Source: Mytilus trossulus (taxonomy: Eukaryota > Mollusca > Bivalvia > Mytilida > Mytilidae). Taken from it: 64,000 bases of DNA. The DNA is taken from positions 21,801,578 to 21,865,577 of the forward strand of contig NC_086378.1 of NCBI RefSeq assembly GCF_036588685.1, read 5' to 3'. Position numbers and translations under genes: made by a program. The number at the start of each line of letters is the position of its first letter. The stretch's first letter is position 1. This document shows positions 24,555-35,368 of this stretch, one piece after another. Under the pieces are notes generated by a model. The model did no database searches. It saw only the letters and a program-made list of their open reading frames with translations, and was not told the DNA's origin.

Positions 24555-24680
24555 AAAAAAAATATGTTTTCTTGTCGCTAAATAGTTTTTTGTTGCTTGT
24601 TGTCGCTAAAATAATTCTTGTTGTCGCTTCTTGTCGCTTGTTGTCGCTAATATTCTTGTTGTCGCTAATTAGTGAGACCG
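24555..24680 (-). repeat. Right terminal inverted repeat of foldback element
   Basis: Reads TTGTCGCTAAATAG, then repeated TTCTTGTTGTCGCT units, ending TAATTAGTGAGACCG. It is longer than the left arm by a few subrepeats. Confidence 0.8.
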
Positions 24681-24725
24681 GCCAAAAGGTTATGATGAAC
24701 CTTAACCATGATGAGTTACAGATTA

Positions 24726-24882
24726 TTGGATAGGGGGCAGATTTTCATAATAGAGGTAAAAATGGTGTGAAAAATACGGGAAAACATCATTAAAACAGAG
24801 CTGTTGCTTGGAAACACACATAGTATTTCCCACACTTTCATACTATTTCCACCTTCTTCCAAAAAATCTGCCCCCTATCCAA
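24726..24882. mobile_element. 157-bp TA-flanked MITE
   Basis: TIRs TTGGATAGGGGGCAGATTTT (left) and its inverse at the right end, bounded by TA at 24724-24725 and 24883-24884. Size, long perfect TIR and TA duplication fit a mariner-type MITE. Confidence 0.75.
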
Positions 24883-24883
24883 T

Positions 24884-25278
24884 ATGGCCGAACTAACCGT
24901 GAAGAGCCCTATTAGAGTTTCGTTTTGCTCCCTTAATTTTTGCCAGAATAACGGGCTTTGCATTTTTAGAAATTGTTGAAAATCCCAGTTATACAGACTT
25001 TTTTATAAACGCCTTCAGATATTGGGCTGATTTGTGATTAAAAATACCTGTAAAAGCAAAAGGTGAGCGCACGGCAATATTAAGGCGAACGGACCCAGAT
25101 ACATTAATTGCGTACTTCAATTTTTTTTTTAAAGATTAATGGTAAAAAGAATATTCACCTTTTGTTCATCAGTTTCTCATAAGAAATTATTTTCTAGGAA
25201 GAAGGAAGTATTTTGTAGTCTGTAGGTGTCGCTTTAACCCGAATAAACCAGTCGTGTTATATTTCACTCACTAAGGGT
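24884..25278. other. No gene; holds a ~50-bp direct repeat of DNA left of the nest
   Basis: GCCTTCAGATATTGGGCTGA occurs here near 25010 and also near 18640, each after TTATACAGA. These copies lie outside the TTAA element and suggest an older duplication. Confidence 0.5.
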
Positions 25279-26386
25279 GGGTTACACTAAAGACCTGAAA
25301 ATGGACCTGAAAGACCAGAAAAGACATGAAAAATTACGACTAAAATTATTCAAATTGCAATAACTTTTTTATTATTGGATGGAATTTCTTCAGGTTGAAA
25401 TTTTATTAATTGTTAATATACATTTTTCATTAAAAAAAATAAATTATTTTTTGTGATGCCAAAAGTTGGACCTGAAGGGAGAAATGAAAAAAACTAACAT
25501 GACGGTACCCAAATTGCACCTATTTTGACAGATTTTCACCTACGTTTGTGTTTATTTTGTAGCCCTATCCTTCTTTATTGTATAGGTACACCAATTTAAT
25601 TTTTAATCCATATTGAGTCATAAAAAAATGGGTTTGAATCAACCTCCAAACTGTCCATGATTCTGTAATGAGCTAGGAGTACCCAAATTGCATCCATGCT
25701 TAAATTCACATCGTCAAAAGTCTAATATCCTCCTCCTCCTCTGTATCTTTAACCCCCTTTGTAGAGGAACCATACGCTAGTATGTATAACTTGTGGCTTT
25801 CTTATATACAGTGATGCCTCCACCAAATGTGTTGCCGCAGTGCTGAGACTATATACACAGTGAGATCCTACCCACACACAATTATATTACAATTCCGTTA
25901 TCATGTATTTACAATGTTTCTGTGTTGATTAAAAGTCAAGTCACATACTTTAAAATTCCTCTCTTTCTTTATATATATATACACTGTTATCACATTTATA
26001 CCCCTAACCAAGCTTTTGTTTAATTTCTTCAAATATTTTGAACAATTGGATGCTTACTCTTCATATTTTACGAAATGGATACTTATGACTCATAAAAATA
26101 CAAATTGTTAGTCTCTAGGAAAAATTGTTAGTCTCTAGGAAATCTTGTAAGATTTCCGTTGCTATTTTTTCTAAATAGGTGCAATTTGGGTACCCTTACG
26201 TTAAAGGGACCTGAAAATCTTTGGCCGGTCGGACTAATTCTACTACTTCAATAACTTTTTTTAATATTCAATGTCTGAGTATCTTTCAACTTTTGGTACT
26301 GTGAAATTAAAAGTTTAGGATAATGATATAATAAAAAAAAATATATGAAAAATATCTTTGGAGTGTGAAAACTCGGACATGAACGG
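25279..26386 (+). mobile_element. Interspersed repeat (GGGTTACACTAAAGACCTGA family), interrupted
   Basis: An inverted copy without the interruption lies at 51420-51832. Shared landmarks run from GGGTTACACTAAAGACCTGA through ATGCCAAAAGTT and GGTCGGACTAATTCTA to GTGTGAAAACTCGGAC. Interrupted by the TIR element at ~25493-26206. Confidence 0.7.
25493..26206. mobile_element. ~0.7-kb TIR element nested in the GGGTTACAC repeat
   Basis: Inner TIR GGTACCCAAATTGCACCTAT at 25504 and its exact inverse ending at 26194, with weaker inverted similarity extending ~11 bp outward. The uninterrupted sister copy at 51.6 kb lacks this block. No coding region; the TSD is not clear. Confidence 0.65.
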
Positions 26387-26732
26387 AAAATTAGATAACA
26401 TAAATTTGCTTGAAAAGACTGCGGTCAGATTTTTCAAGATCTTGAACTGTCTTCAATCAATCTCCATGAAATATGATTTTTGTTATAGAAAAGGTATGAT
26501 ATGGCGATCCGATGGATACATCTGTTGTAGAGTTGTCACTGACTCAGACGTGCTTATGAATATAATCATTTTCTGTGACTGTATCTTACATTAATTTGTA
26601 GGATCCTTTACTATAGACAATTTAGCTGATCTGTAACAATAACATCTTCATGCCTTATATATCATGTACTGTAGTACGCCGCTAGATTAAAACTGACGTG
26701 GAAAGGTAACACATGGCCAGCGAAAGCTCTAT
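26387..26732. other. No gene recognised
   Basis: The 78-codon frame starting at 26358 overlaps the repeat end and has no recognisable features. Confidence 0.4.
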
Positions 26733-26880
26733 TTGTGTGGTCTAGCGGGACGGATGCAGTGCAGGCGATTTGGTGTCACGATATCACAGAAGCATGGGTT
26801 CGAATCCCGGCGAGGGAAGAACCAAAAATTTGCGAAAGCTTTGACGTTCGCGTTATAATAACGTTAAACTGGTATACGAA
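26733..26880 (+). repeat. tRNA-derived SINE head
   Basis: Box A-like GTGGTCTAGCGGGA near 26737 and a strong box B, GGGTTCGAATCCC, at 26797-26809 are spaced as in a tRNA gene. Acceptor and anticodon arms do not form a proper cloverleaf, and the tail (AATTTGCGAAAGC...) is not tRNA-like. This is typical of a pol III SINE promoter; not called as a tRNA gene. Confidence 0.6.
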
Positions 26881-26988
26881 TTTTCTTGCATATTTGGCAT
26901 AACATATTTAAGTGAAATGGTCTGAAATATATAAAATAAAGTTCTCGTTTAATATGCATTAAAAATGGAAATCTGCATTGTGTCAAGG

Positions 26989-27026
26989 CTGAGACTACTA
27001 TAACACATGTGTTATAGTAGTCTCAG
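26989..27026. repeat. Perfect 38-bp palindrome
   Basis: CTGAGACTACTATAACACA is followed at once by its exact inverse, with no spacer. The direct repeat TCAAGG flanks it on both sides (one extra T on the right), as a small TSD would. Confidence 0.9.
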
Positions 27027-28134
27027 TTCAAGGATATAAGATGTCGAAATATTTAACTGGGATACTCCATAAAGACGGTCCCGGAGCTATAACAAAGAGA
27101 AATCTTACTAAATTAATGACCACACCCCCACTTTATAAAAGCATGCAAGATACATTGAAAAGGGAAATGTAAACAAAAGTGAGATCTTCTTAATTATAAT
27201 TCTCAGCCAGTCAGTATCTGAAATTCCTAGCAATGCTATTAAAAAATTCGAAGCTATACACATGAATGAAAATCCTCACAATAAATCTCATGAGAAAAAG
27301 TACTCCTTAGTCGTGAACATTTCAGTAAAAGATAACGTGCAATCATTTTAACATCAGAGGCCCCTGAGGGGCCTCGGGTGTATTGCCATCGCCTACTTTT
27401 CAAAGATCTTCAAAGATCAAAGAAATGCATATAAAATTAGTGTTGGGAAATTAACCGTATGAACCCGCGGACAAAAGTGCAGAACAAAATTCCTTATCGC
27501 TTCTTTAAAATTCATGTTTTCAATGGATACTAAGATTTTTTTGATTTTTGTAAATGCAAATTAATAATATGAAAATGTTTTGTCGTTAGAAATATTCGTA
27601 TATTAATCAAACGATCTTCAATATCAATGATATACCGAAAAATTGTTGTTGCGGATGAATACCACGAATGCATATTCATCAAGTGAGCAAGAGCGAGCGA
27701 GAGAAAATCAATTCACGCAATTACACACAGAAAGGTCATTATATTTCAATTATTTGATTTAGAGTAACATCTTTAAACCGTTTGTAGCATATTTGTCTAT
27801 AATATTAACGTAGCAAAATCAGGAATATTTAATCTGACACAAAATCTAATCATTTTTCAGGCCGCGTCCCCCGCAGCCATTTTGAAAATACCAGCAGATT
27901 GGGTAGGAGTAACAAGAACCTGCAATGCCTTAAAGATAAGGTTACTTTCTTTGTATTCTTAAATGCAACAATTTGTGGTTTTTTTTAAAGATCTCAACAA
28001 TTTTTTAAGTTAAATTTCTTTTCTTCGTAAATAACAAGTAGATTGATCACTTGGACACACTTGGAACTATTTTCTGTTTTTTAAGGTACTGTTTCGGATT
28101 TTCGCTCCTTCTCCGACTTAGTTACTTGCATTAG
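27027..28134. other. No gene; one element-like hairpin
   Basis: GAGGCCCC-TGA-GGGGCCTC near 27357 is a perfect 8-bp hairpin that resembles the 5' hairpins of the G- and H-type repeats. No other structure or coding region was recognised. Confidence 0.45.
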
Positions 28135-31100
28135 TTTCAATTCAATTCAAAATATTTTATTGTTCAAATATCAAATGTACATTTAAACAAAGGGATTGGA
28201 CAAAAGGCAGTGCCTATACAAATCCTTTCCCATACAAGATGGATTGAATAACATGCATGATATATATAGTATATAATTTTCTGATAAGTTAATAGATCAT
28301 ACGTTGTTGCAGTGAGTCAGGGAGGCAGTTCCTCCACTTCTTGAAGTATTTTTTGTGTATACATATATAAATGACTATGTTAACAAAGTTCAAGCAAGAC
28401 CTACTGAAGGTGATATCGAATTTTATACCAAAATAATAACTGTTGGTTAGGAATCAAATAGATCATAAAGTGATTTTTACTCAAATTCACAAGCTCACTG
28501 CAACAAAGTTGTTCTATTTATATGAATAAAAAAAATTGATTGGCCCTTTTTTGCAATACATAAATAATTTAGTCTACCATCTTATTACATGACTATTAAT
28601 TTCTTGATTTTTGAAAATATAATTACTAATACAAAAAATATAATAAAATATATATAAATTTATTTGCAAAAAGATGCTAAACACAATTGGTTGTTTTTTG
28701 TGTTAAAAGTTAGGTTTGTCTTTAATTAAGACTAAAGAGTGGTACACTGTGGTTATAGGCTGGTTTCTAAACTGTATAATATCACATGAATTATTATAAA
28801 AATCTTCCAGTTTCATGAATATATTGTTGTACATATGTAAATATCTCTGTGTTTTCATCAATATTTAAGTCTGAGCAACCCTGTAGTAGGACATCAAGAT
28901 TGACATTTTTAAAGTTACTTATTTTTCGAAAGAGCTCATATCTCTGATAAATGTAAAATGGACAAACATAAAAGAAATGAAAATCATCTTCTACTGGATC
29001 TCCACATGCACACATAGAGCTGTCCGACAAATGATCAAAGAGATGATCTTTTAGATCACTAGCCTCATTTCTTAATTGGCAGTGGATTATATTAACTTTA
29101 CGTGAACCAGTGGAAAAGAAAACAGGACAAGGACTTATGTCCTCATTCAGTTTTCTTTTAAATCCTGTGAATCTTAAAATATTTTTAATTTATCCATCTA
29201 GTGAATTCCACTTTTCAAGAGTATGTGGAATAAAACTGTTTTATAGGCTGTGGTTCGACACTGAGGAGTTTTAAATTCCCTTTTTTTTCTCAGACCATAC
29301 TGGTCATTAGTGTTTGTACATGACAAGATATCAGCAGCAATATAATTAGGAATATCTCCAGAAATAGTTTTATGAAGAAACAATAATTTGTTTTTCTGCG
29401 TCTATTCTGGAGGGAATCCCAACCTAATTCCTTATATAATTTCCATCTAGGAGTTCCCTTTCGAAGCCCAGTTACAATTCTGGCAGCAGCTTGTTGTACA
29501 GACTCAATTAGATCTGATTCTTCTTGTGTGCAGTTGTCCCAAATTATGTTCCCATATTCTAAAATAGGCCTTATAAATGCAATATAAAGTCTTTCAAGAG
29601 ACTGTCTATCAATCTTATGTTTTAAATATCTCATAATATTAAGATGTTTACAAGCTTTTGAATAAATATCCTGTATGTGACTAGACCATTTGGCATTAGA
29701 AGATAAGGTTATACCAAGATGTTTATGTTCTGAGACATTTTCTAGAGGTGCATCATTCATGCATAGTGATGTGACATCAATATTTCTTTTTTCTCGTAAA
29801 ATACATAGATTTGGTTTTGTCTGCATTGAAGGTTACACCCCATTCCCCTGCCCATTGATCTAATGATTCTAGATCTTGACCCAAGGATTCAGCTGCTGAT
29901 CTCTCATCATGTACAACACAATATAGACAAGTATCATCTGCAAACAGTTTTATTTTGTTTGTAACCGCATCTACTATATCATTCACAAACAATAAAAACA
30001 GAAAAGGGCCCAAGATGCATCCTTGAGGGACTCCTGCCTTGACAGTATTCCAGTTAGAAAAAAAACCATTTACTCCAACCCTTTGTTGTCTATCAGAAAG
30101 ATAACTTTTGAACCAGTTAAGCAAATTACCCTTTATTCCATATTTTCTTAACTTATATAGAAGTCCCATGTGCCATACACGATCAAATGCCTTTGACACA
30201 TCACAAAAAATAAATCTGACATCTTTCCCTTTGTCAAGATTTTTTACAATCTCATCATATAATAAAAGTAACTGATTTATAGTAGAGTCCTTGTTTCGGA
30301 ACCCGGACTGTTGATCAGTTAATATTGCATGATCATGTATATAATTATGTAAATACTTAAAAATAATTTTCTCCAATATTTTGCTAAAACAATTAGTAAC
30401 AGAGATAGGTCTGAAGTTTGAAACATTGTCCTGATCTCCTTTACCCTTGTAGATAGCTGATACATTTGCCAATTTCCAATCACTGGGAACTGTTCCTGAT
30501 TGTAAGCTTTTATTAAATATGAATGTTAGAGGTGTAACCAGTGATGGGAAAATTGCCTTAAGAAATTTTGGAGGTAGCTTGTCAGGTCCAGCTGGTTTGT
30601 TAATATTTAAAATTTGGAAATGGTCAATTACATCCTGCTCTGTAATCACTATGTCAGACAGCTCATATGGTGCCAAAGGTGGGACATTAGGCAATTGAGG
30701 TTTTGTGTCAAATCTAGATTGAGCAAAAATAATCATTTATGGCTGTTGCTTTCTCAATGGGATGAATAAGAATCTCTCCATTTACCTTAATGGGAGAATT
30801 TTGACTCTCTTTATTTTTGCAAACACTCTTAGCTATTCTCCACCACTTCCCTGGTGGGATTGATTTATCGACTAGCCAGTAGGGAATTATGCAAGTTAAT
30901 CAGGTACTGACGTTTAGCTTCTCTTACTAGATCAATCACTTCATTTCTAAGTTCTTTAAATTTTTTCCAGTCTGAAATTAAATTTCTTGATTTAGCTTTT
31001 TTGTAAGCACGGTTACGCTTTCGCATTTTAACTTTAATACTGGTTGTGATCCAAGGTTTGTCCCTGGGTCTCACCAATACTTTTTTTTTTGGGGAATATA

Positions 31101-32150
31101 TGTGTCCATGACATGATGAACTTCTTGGTAAATTAGACCATTTATCTTATTAATGTCATGAACATTTTTAAAGCATTCACACCAGTTTATTCTTTGTAAA
31201 TACATGTTTGCTGATGCATAGTCACCACTCTCATAGTCATAAACTACTTTTGAATAAGCTTTTTGTCTAGCAGAGGAAAAAATCTCAATAAGTGTTGGAG
31301 AGCGGTCGCTACAAAAACTTGGTAGTACCATACTATTTCTTAGTAAACTAAGATTATTCATATATATAGGGTCTAAGAGTGTTGCAGTTGAGGAGGTTAT
31401 TCGAGTAGGTTCCTTAACAACATTTTCTATGCCATATCTTTCACAGATTCTTGATATCCTACTAGTCGGACTTGCTTTTAGTAAGTCAATGTATAAAATC
31501 ACCAAGCAATATAACATTTTTATCAGTATCTATTACATTATCTAATAAATTTTCAAAATGGTCAAGTGATGTGACTGGTGCATTTGGAGGTCTATAAAAA
31601 CATACAACTAAGAATCTACCAGTTTTTGTTGTAATTTCAACACAAACTGATTCTAATTCAGCTATTTCTAAGTCACTACGGCGTTTACAATGGAGACTGT
31701 CTCTTACATAGATCAAAATTCCTCCTCCACCGTCAGTTAACCTGTCTTTTCTGAATAAGTCAGGATTATGAAAATTTGGCATTACCAAATCAGTGCTTCC
31801 AACATTTGCTTTCAGTTTTGTTTCAGATACACAAATCACATCACATTCACCTAGTTCTGAATGAATTAAATCAGTTTTATAACGTAAGGAATTAACATTA
31901 ATACCAGCTATTTGAATATTTTGATAGCTATATCTTGATGAGTTTGGTCCAGGATTTTGTTCAATGTCATTACTTTGTAGTAAGATTAATTCAATAATAA
32001 GACTAAAAAATAAGTTGGAGATATATACAGTTCTGATACTAGGTTATCATCAATATGGACATTATAAAGTGGTAATAAAGTATTATCCATGATCACTAAT
32101 AAATGAGTTAGTAAGCATACTACAAATTAATTGGATAATGCCCATAAAGT
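28135..32150 (-). mobile_element. LINE 2: degenerate non-LTR retrotransposon, ORF2 and 3' end
   Basis: Minus-strand LINE of about 4 kb. The 3' end is marked by a TTCAA/TTGAA tandem tail at 28135-28152, next to AATAAAATATTTT on the minus strand. ORF2 occupies 28794-32090. It abuts the TA-flanked element that starts at 32153, and its likely ORF1 lies beyond that element at 40542-41237. Confidence 0.8.
28794..32090 (-). pseudogene. LINE 2 ORF2: 2A-like motif, AP endonuclease, reverse transcriptase, Cys/His tail
   Basis: Candidate start ATG at 32088-32090, then a frameshift, then a canonical 2A-like DIEQNPGP at 31945-31968. The endonuclease spans ~31839-31290 (VSETKL, GGGGILIYV, VCFYRPP, LLGDF), but the family Ser-Asp-His triad reads CSDRSP, so the catalytic His is lost. 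The reverse transcriptase lies at 30736-29777 with KPAGPDKLP, CDVSKAFDRVWH, AGVPQGCILGP and LFADDT all present. The thumb and C-terminal part lie at 29826-29198, and a CACG...HFFYVC cluster at ~29020-28960. At least six frame changes break it, so it is dead. Group: jockey/CR1-like. Confidence 0.85.
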
Positions 32151-32221
32151 TATCAGAGACATATAATACAAGAGATTGGCAACTCGGCGAAATCCCGTGA
32201 TTTCACTCGGCCAGATTTAAA

Positions 32222-32231
32222 TCTCGCGAGA
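32222..32231. promoter_or_regulatory. TCTCGCGAGA palindrome
   Basis: Core of the 16-bp palindrome AAATCTCGCGAGATTT. TCTCGCGAGA is a known CpG-containing core-promoter element in animals (bound by BANP in vertebrates). It lies just inside the left end of the 7.8-kb element. No transcript is visible beside it except the broken LINE 2 to its left. Confidence 0.35.
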
Positions 32232-32639
32232 TTTCTGTGGTTAATAGAGTCTTTATCAAAGTATTAAAGGTACTCGAAGAAATGGTGAAGTTGAAGCATG
32301 AATTAACTGTTTCAGTGTTAAATTTAACATAATTAATTGAATAATTTTAGTTCATACGTAATTATGTATTTCAATGTCATTTTAATTTTGATTATTTGTA
32401 TTATTGAAAAAGAGACATTATTTGATATTGTATTAAAAATACGATATTAAATAATTAATATGTAATAAATTGTATGTCTTGTATCAGAGTTAATTTTATT
32501 TGATTGTTTCATAATGGGTTTCTATTAAATATACACCAGTCCTGTCTCGGAGACATGATGTCACAGTGTGACATGTATATTCGGCTTGAATTATCCGATG
32601 GTCAGGTAAATCACAACCAGTTAACAACAAATGGAAGTT

Positions 32640-33691
32640 TTTAACGACCTTGACTGGCTATACAGCCCTTGCACGGTCGGCCCTGGCTTGCGCCTTTTTG
32701 GGCATTAAATAATTTATATTTTTACCATGTGGTATTTAAATAATTTAGAATAATAAGAAAGTTTAATAAAAACAAAAAATTTAAAAAGCAAAAATTTGGA
32801 TAAATAAATGAATAAAAAAAGTAAAAGTTTTAAGATTAAGTAAATAATAAAATAATAAAAAATAATAAAAGAATATAAAAATAAATATAATAAAATAATA
32901 TAGAAATAATTTTGTATAAAAATAAAAATAAAATAAAATAAAACAAAATAAATAAATAATTATTAAACACGGAGCCACCGGAAGTAGGAACAGGAGGAAA
33001 GCTTGGCCAAGCAAACAGCAGTGAACGGCAGCAACGTTGTCCTGGTACACCAGCAGCCAAGTAAAGAGCGGATAATTTTGATATGCCAAATTGTGTATGT
33101 GAATTTATATGCCAAATATTATGTATAAACCACAATAAGCCTAAATTTGTGAATGTGAGTTTTGCAAAAATATTTAGTGGGATGTTTTGTATGTACTAGA
33201 AAAATGAAAAGTGAATAAAATAAAATTAAAAAAAAACCAAAGGGTGTATGTAAATTTTGACTGCTTTGTGCTAGCCTACCGTAGTTGCAGGACTTTAGAG
33301 TGCTAGTACACTGGAACACTTATCCGCAGGAAGACAGTGCCCCACGCTAATTAAAACTGGATTAGCGCAAACCAGATCTTGCGAAGTACCATTTTTTAAG
33401 TCTTAGATTTGACTTGCGGCTTAATGACATGAAAAATTTATATAATGACCAAAAGTAGAAACAAAAATAATTTAGGGTGCCGCGATTTTGGAAAAAAAAA
33501 CACCAAAGGTTATCGTGCGTTCTTGTTTAGTTAGCATAATTCTAATAGTTTAATTAACTTATCCCTACATTCTTTTTATTTAATTCTAAATATGTTAAGT
33601 TATTTCAAATGATTAATTTTTATTATTTTTTTTAATTTTTTTTTAATCATATTTAATTTGGATTTTATTTGTCTTAAAGATTTAGTTTTTA
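32640..33691. other. A+T-rich low-complexity interval, no gene
   Basis: 32800-32965 is AAATAATAAAA-type low complexity. The long minus-strand frames there (Phe/Tyr/Leu/Ile-rich) are artefacts of that composition. 33300-33500 is less biased but shows no coding signature. Confidence 0.6.
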
Positions 33692-34221
33692 CTGCCGGTT
33701 ATGGCCTGACTCCATTTCTGAGTCACTGACCGGATAACTCTTGCAGTATGTTTTGCCCCTTTAATGATGCTGTGGTAAGTCGTCTTGAAGATCCATCTGT
33801 ACTGCCGGTTATGGCCTGACTCCATTTCTGAGTCACTGACCCCGGATAACTCTTGCAGAGTAGTTGGTCTTCTTAACGATCTTTTCTAGTAAGTACGTAC
33901 TGTATTTGTATTGAAGATTTGATTTTTACTGCCGGTTACGGCCTGACTCCATTTCTGAGTCACTGACCTGGATAACTCTTGCAGTGTGTTTTGCCTATTT
34001 AATGATGTTGTGGTAAGTCGTCTTGAAGAGCCTTCTGTACTGCCGGTTATGGCCTGACTCCATTTCTGAGTCACTGACCCCGGATAACTCTTGCAGCGTA
34101 GCTGGTCTTCTTAACGATCTTTTCTTTAGTACGTACTGTATTTGAAGTGAAGATTTAGTTTTTGACTGCCGGTTACGGCCTGACTCCATTTCTGAGTCAC
34201 TGACCCGGATAACTCTTGCAG
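33692..34221 (+). repeat. Higher-order A-B-A-B-A tandem array with splice-site-like motifs
   Basis: Five 55-57-bp blocks start at 33692, 33802, 33929, 34040 and 34166, with spacing 110, 127, 111 and 126 bp. Each opens CTGCCGGTTA and ends GGATAACTCTTGCAG. Inside each is a hairpin TGACTC-CATTTCT-GAGTCA. Spacers alternate between two types: one has TTAATGATGYTGTGGTAAGT and the other CTTAACGATCTTTTCT. Blocks end in an acceptor-like pyrimidine-rich AG, and most spacers carry a GTAAGT donor-like site. Frames in either direction are broken; function unknown. Confidence 0.85.
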
Positions 34222-35368
34222 TGTATATTAATTATTTTATTTCTATGACTGTTAAGATCAGTTAAAATGAGTTTTATTTGACACCTGGTACACACGAAGT
34301 AGTTACACCACAGGTGTACACACTCCTTCCGAAAATATTATTTACAAATTATAAAATTAAATAATGTGTAGTAAAAAAAACTTAATTTGTTTGATAAATA
34401 TCGTTTATCATGATCGACTTTGTCTTATATTTATAATTTGTATAGATCATTAAAAAATGATTACTTTCTGGGTTCATTATTAATTTGGCTTGTATTGGGT
34501 TGATTTTTTATGATTGTCTGTAAATTGTTTTCTAATTGTGTTTTTCGAAATATTATGAGCTTGCATTCAGTTGTTTTTACGATTGTCGGTAAATTAATGG
34601 TTTCTCCTTTTCACGGATTTGACCTCGAATATAAAGGGATTAACCATATTGTAAGCGTAATGTACATGTTTCCCTTCCGTTTTTTATTTACTTTTAGACT
34701 AGTTAAAATCTCCTTTTAAATTTGAAACAGACATGGACATGTGTGAATGTTTAAACAACATTTTGACTTGATTGTTAGTTAAAACCCTTTTTTTTACTTT
34801 ATACAAACTGCACGAAAATGTGTCTTTCTTTGTCGTTGATCAGGTTGATTTAATTGATGGTTGCTTAACGTCCAGTGACAAATATTTCATATTTTTTTTA
34901 CATATTGATGTGCGAGTGTATGACGTTCATTTTTTTCTGAACAGTATATGCAATATAATGTCTAACTCTCCACAAGAAACCAAATGATACAGACATCAAC
35001 ATTTTAAGGTGACCAAAAGGCTCTAAGCAATGCGTAAAATTCATATTGCACTGTCAACTATACAAGGTCTATTTAAGAAAAAGGTTTAACACATCAAACA
35101 AGAAAACTCACTGTCTTATTTTTGAACAAAATAAGAAAAAAATCCAAATATGATATATACAGCAACACACCAGTGAACTACAGGCTCCTTACTTTGGGAA
35201 AGCACCTGCATAATAAAGGCATGATAATAGATGTAACCATAATCACGAGCGTACAATTTTATGTTCTTGTTTGTTGTTTTTTTCCCCACAGTAATCATAT
35301 TAATAAAACCTATAAACAAATTAATGTGGTGTGTGTGGCGTTTGAATAAATCAAATTACATCTGTAAA
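34222..35368. other. A+T-rich interval with small Mytilus repeat fragments
   Basis: GATGGTTGCTTAACGTCCAG (~34856) is a common mussel repeat motif (memory), and CTCCACAAGAAACCAAATGA (~34967) resembles the SINE-like unit. Frames at 34510-34987 and 35116-35349 are not gene-like. Confidence 0.45.

Larger units (their letters stand above)
19246..24680. mobile_element. Foldback/MULE-like element with subrepeat TIRs and a LINE inside
   Basis: Flanked by an exact 9-bp duplication GCCAAAAGG (19237-19245 and 24681-24689). The left arm (19246-~19340) begins GGTCTCACTAATTAG and the right arm (~24555-24680) ends CTAATTAGTGAGACCG. Both arms are arrays of ~10-bp subrepeats of the type GCGACAACAA/GCGACAAGAA and share an inner CTATTTAGCGACAAGAAAA. 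Arms of short subrepeats with a 9-bp TSD fit foldback and Mutator-like elements (family knowledge). The interior is a CR1/jockey-type LINE instead of a transposase; no transposase is seen. Confidence 0.75.
18676..24701. mobile_element. TTAA-flanked inverted-repeat element (MITE-like), interrupted by a foldback element
   Basis: The left end is TTAA (18672-18675) followed by GGTTCATCATAA; the right end is TTATGATGAACC followed by TTAA (24702-24705). The inverted similarity extends about 100 bp: 18676-18790 pairs with 19140-19245 plus 24690-24701 (shared ATATGGCCGT, GAGTACAGA, AAAGTTTTAAGG). A TTAA duplication is typical of piggyBac and Kolobok superfamilies. Without the insertion at 19246-24680 the element would be about 590 bp, without coding capacity. 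Confidence 0.7.

Noticed and set aside
26733..26820. tRNA gene
   Set aside because: Box A and B are present but acceptor and anticodon arms do not pair; fits a SINE promoter better.
32781..33135. Phe/Tyr/Leu-rich minus-strand frames of about 100 residues
   Set aside because: Produced by A/T low-complexity DNA on the plus strand.
33886..34189. Minus-strand frames with repeated LQELS...SQAVTGS peptides
   Set aside because: The frame shifts between array units; the peptide repetition follows from the DNA array.
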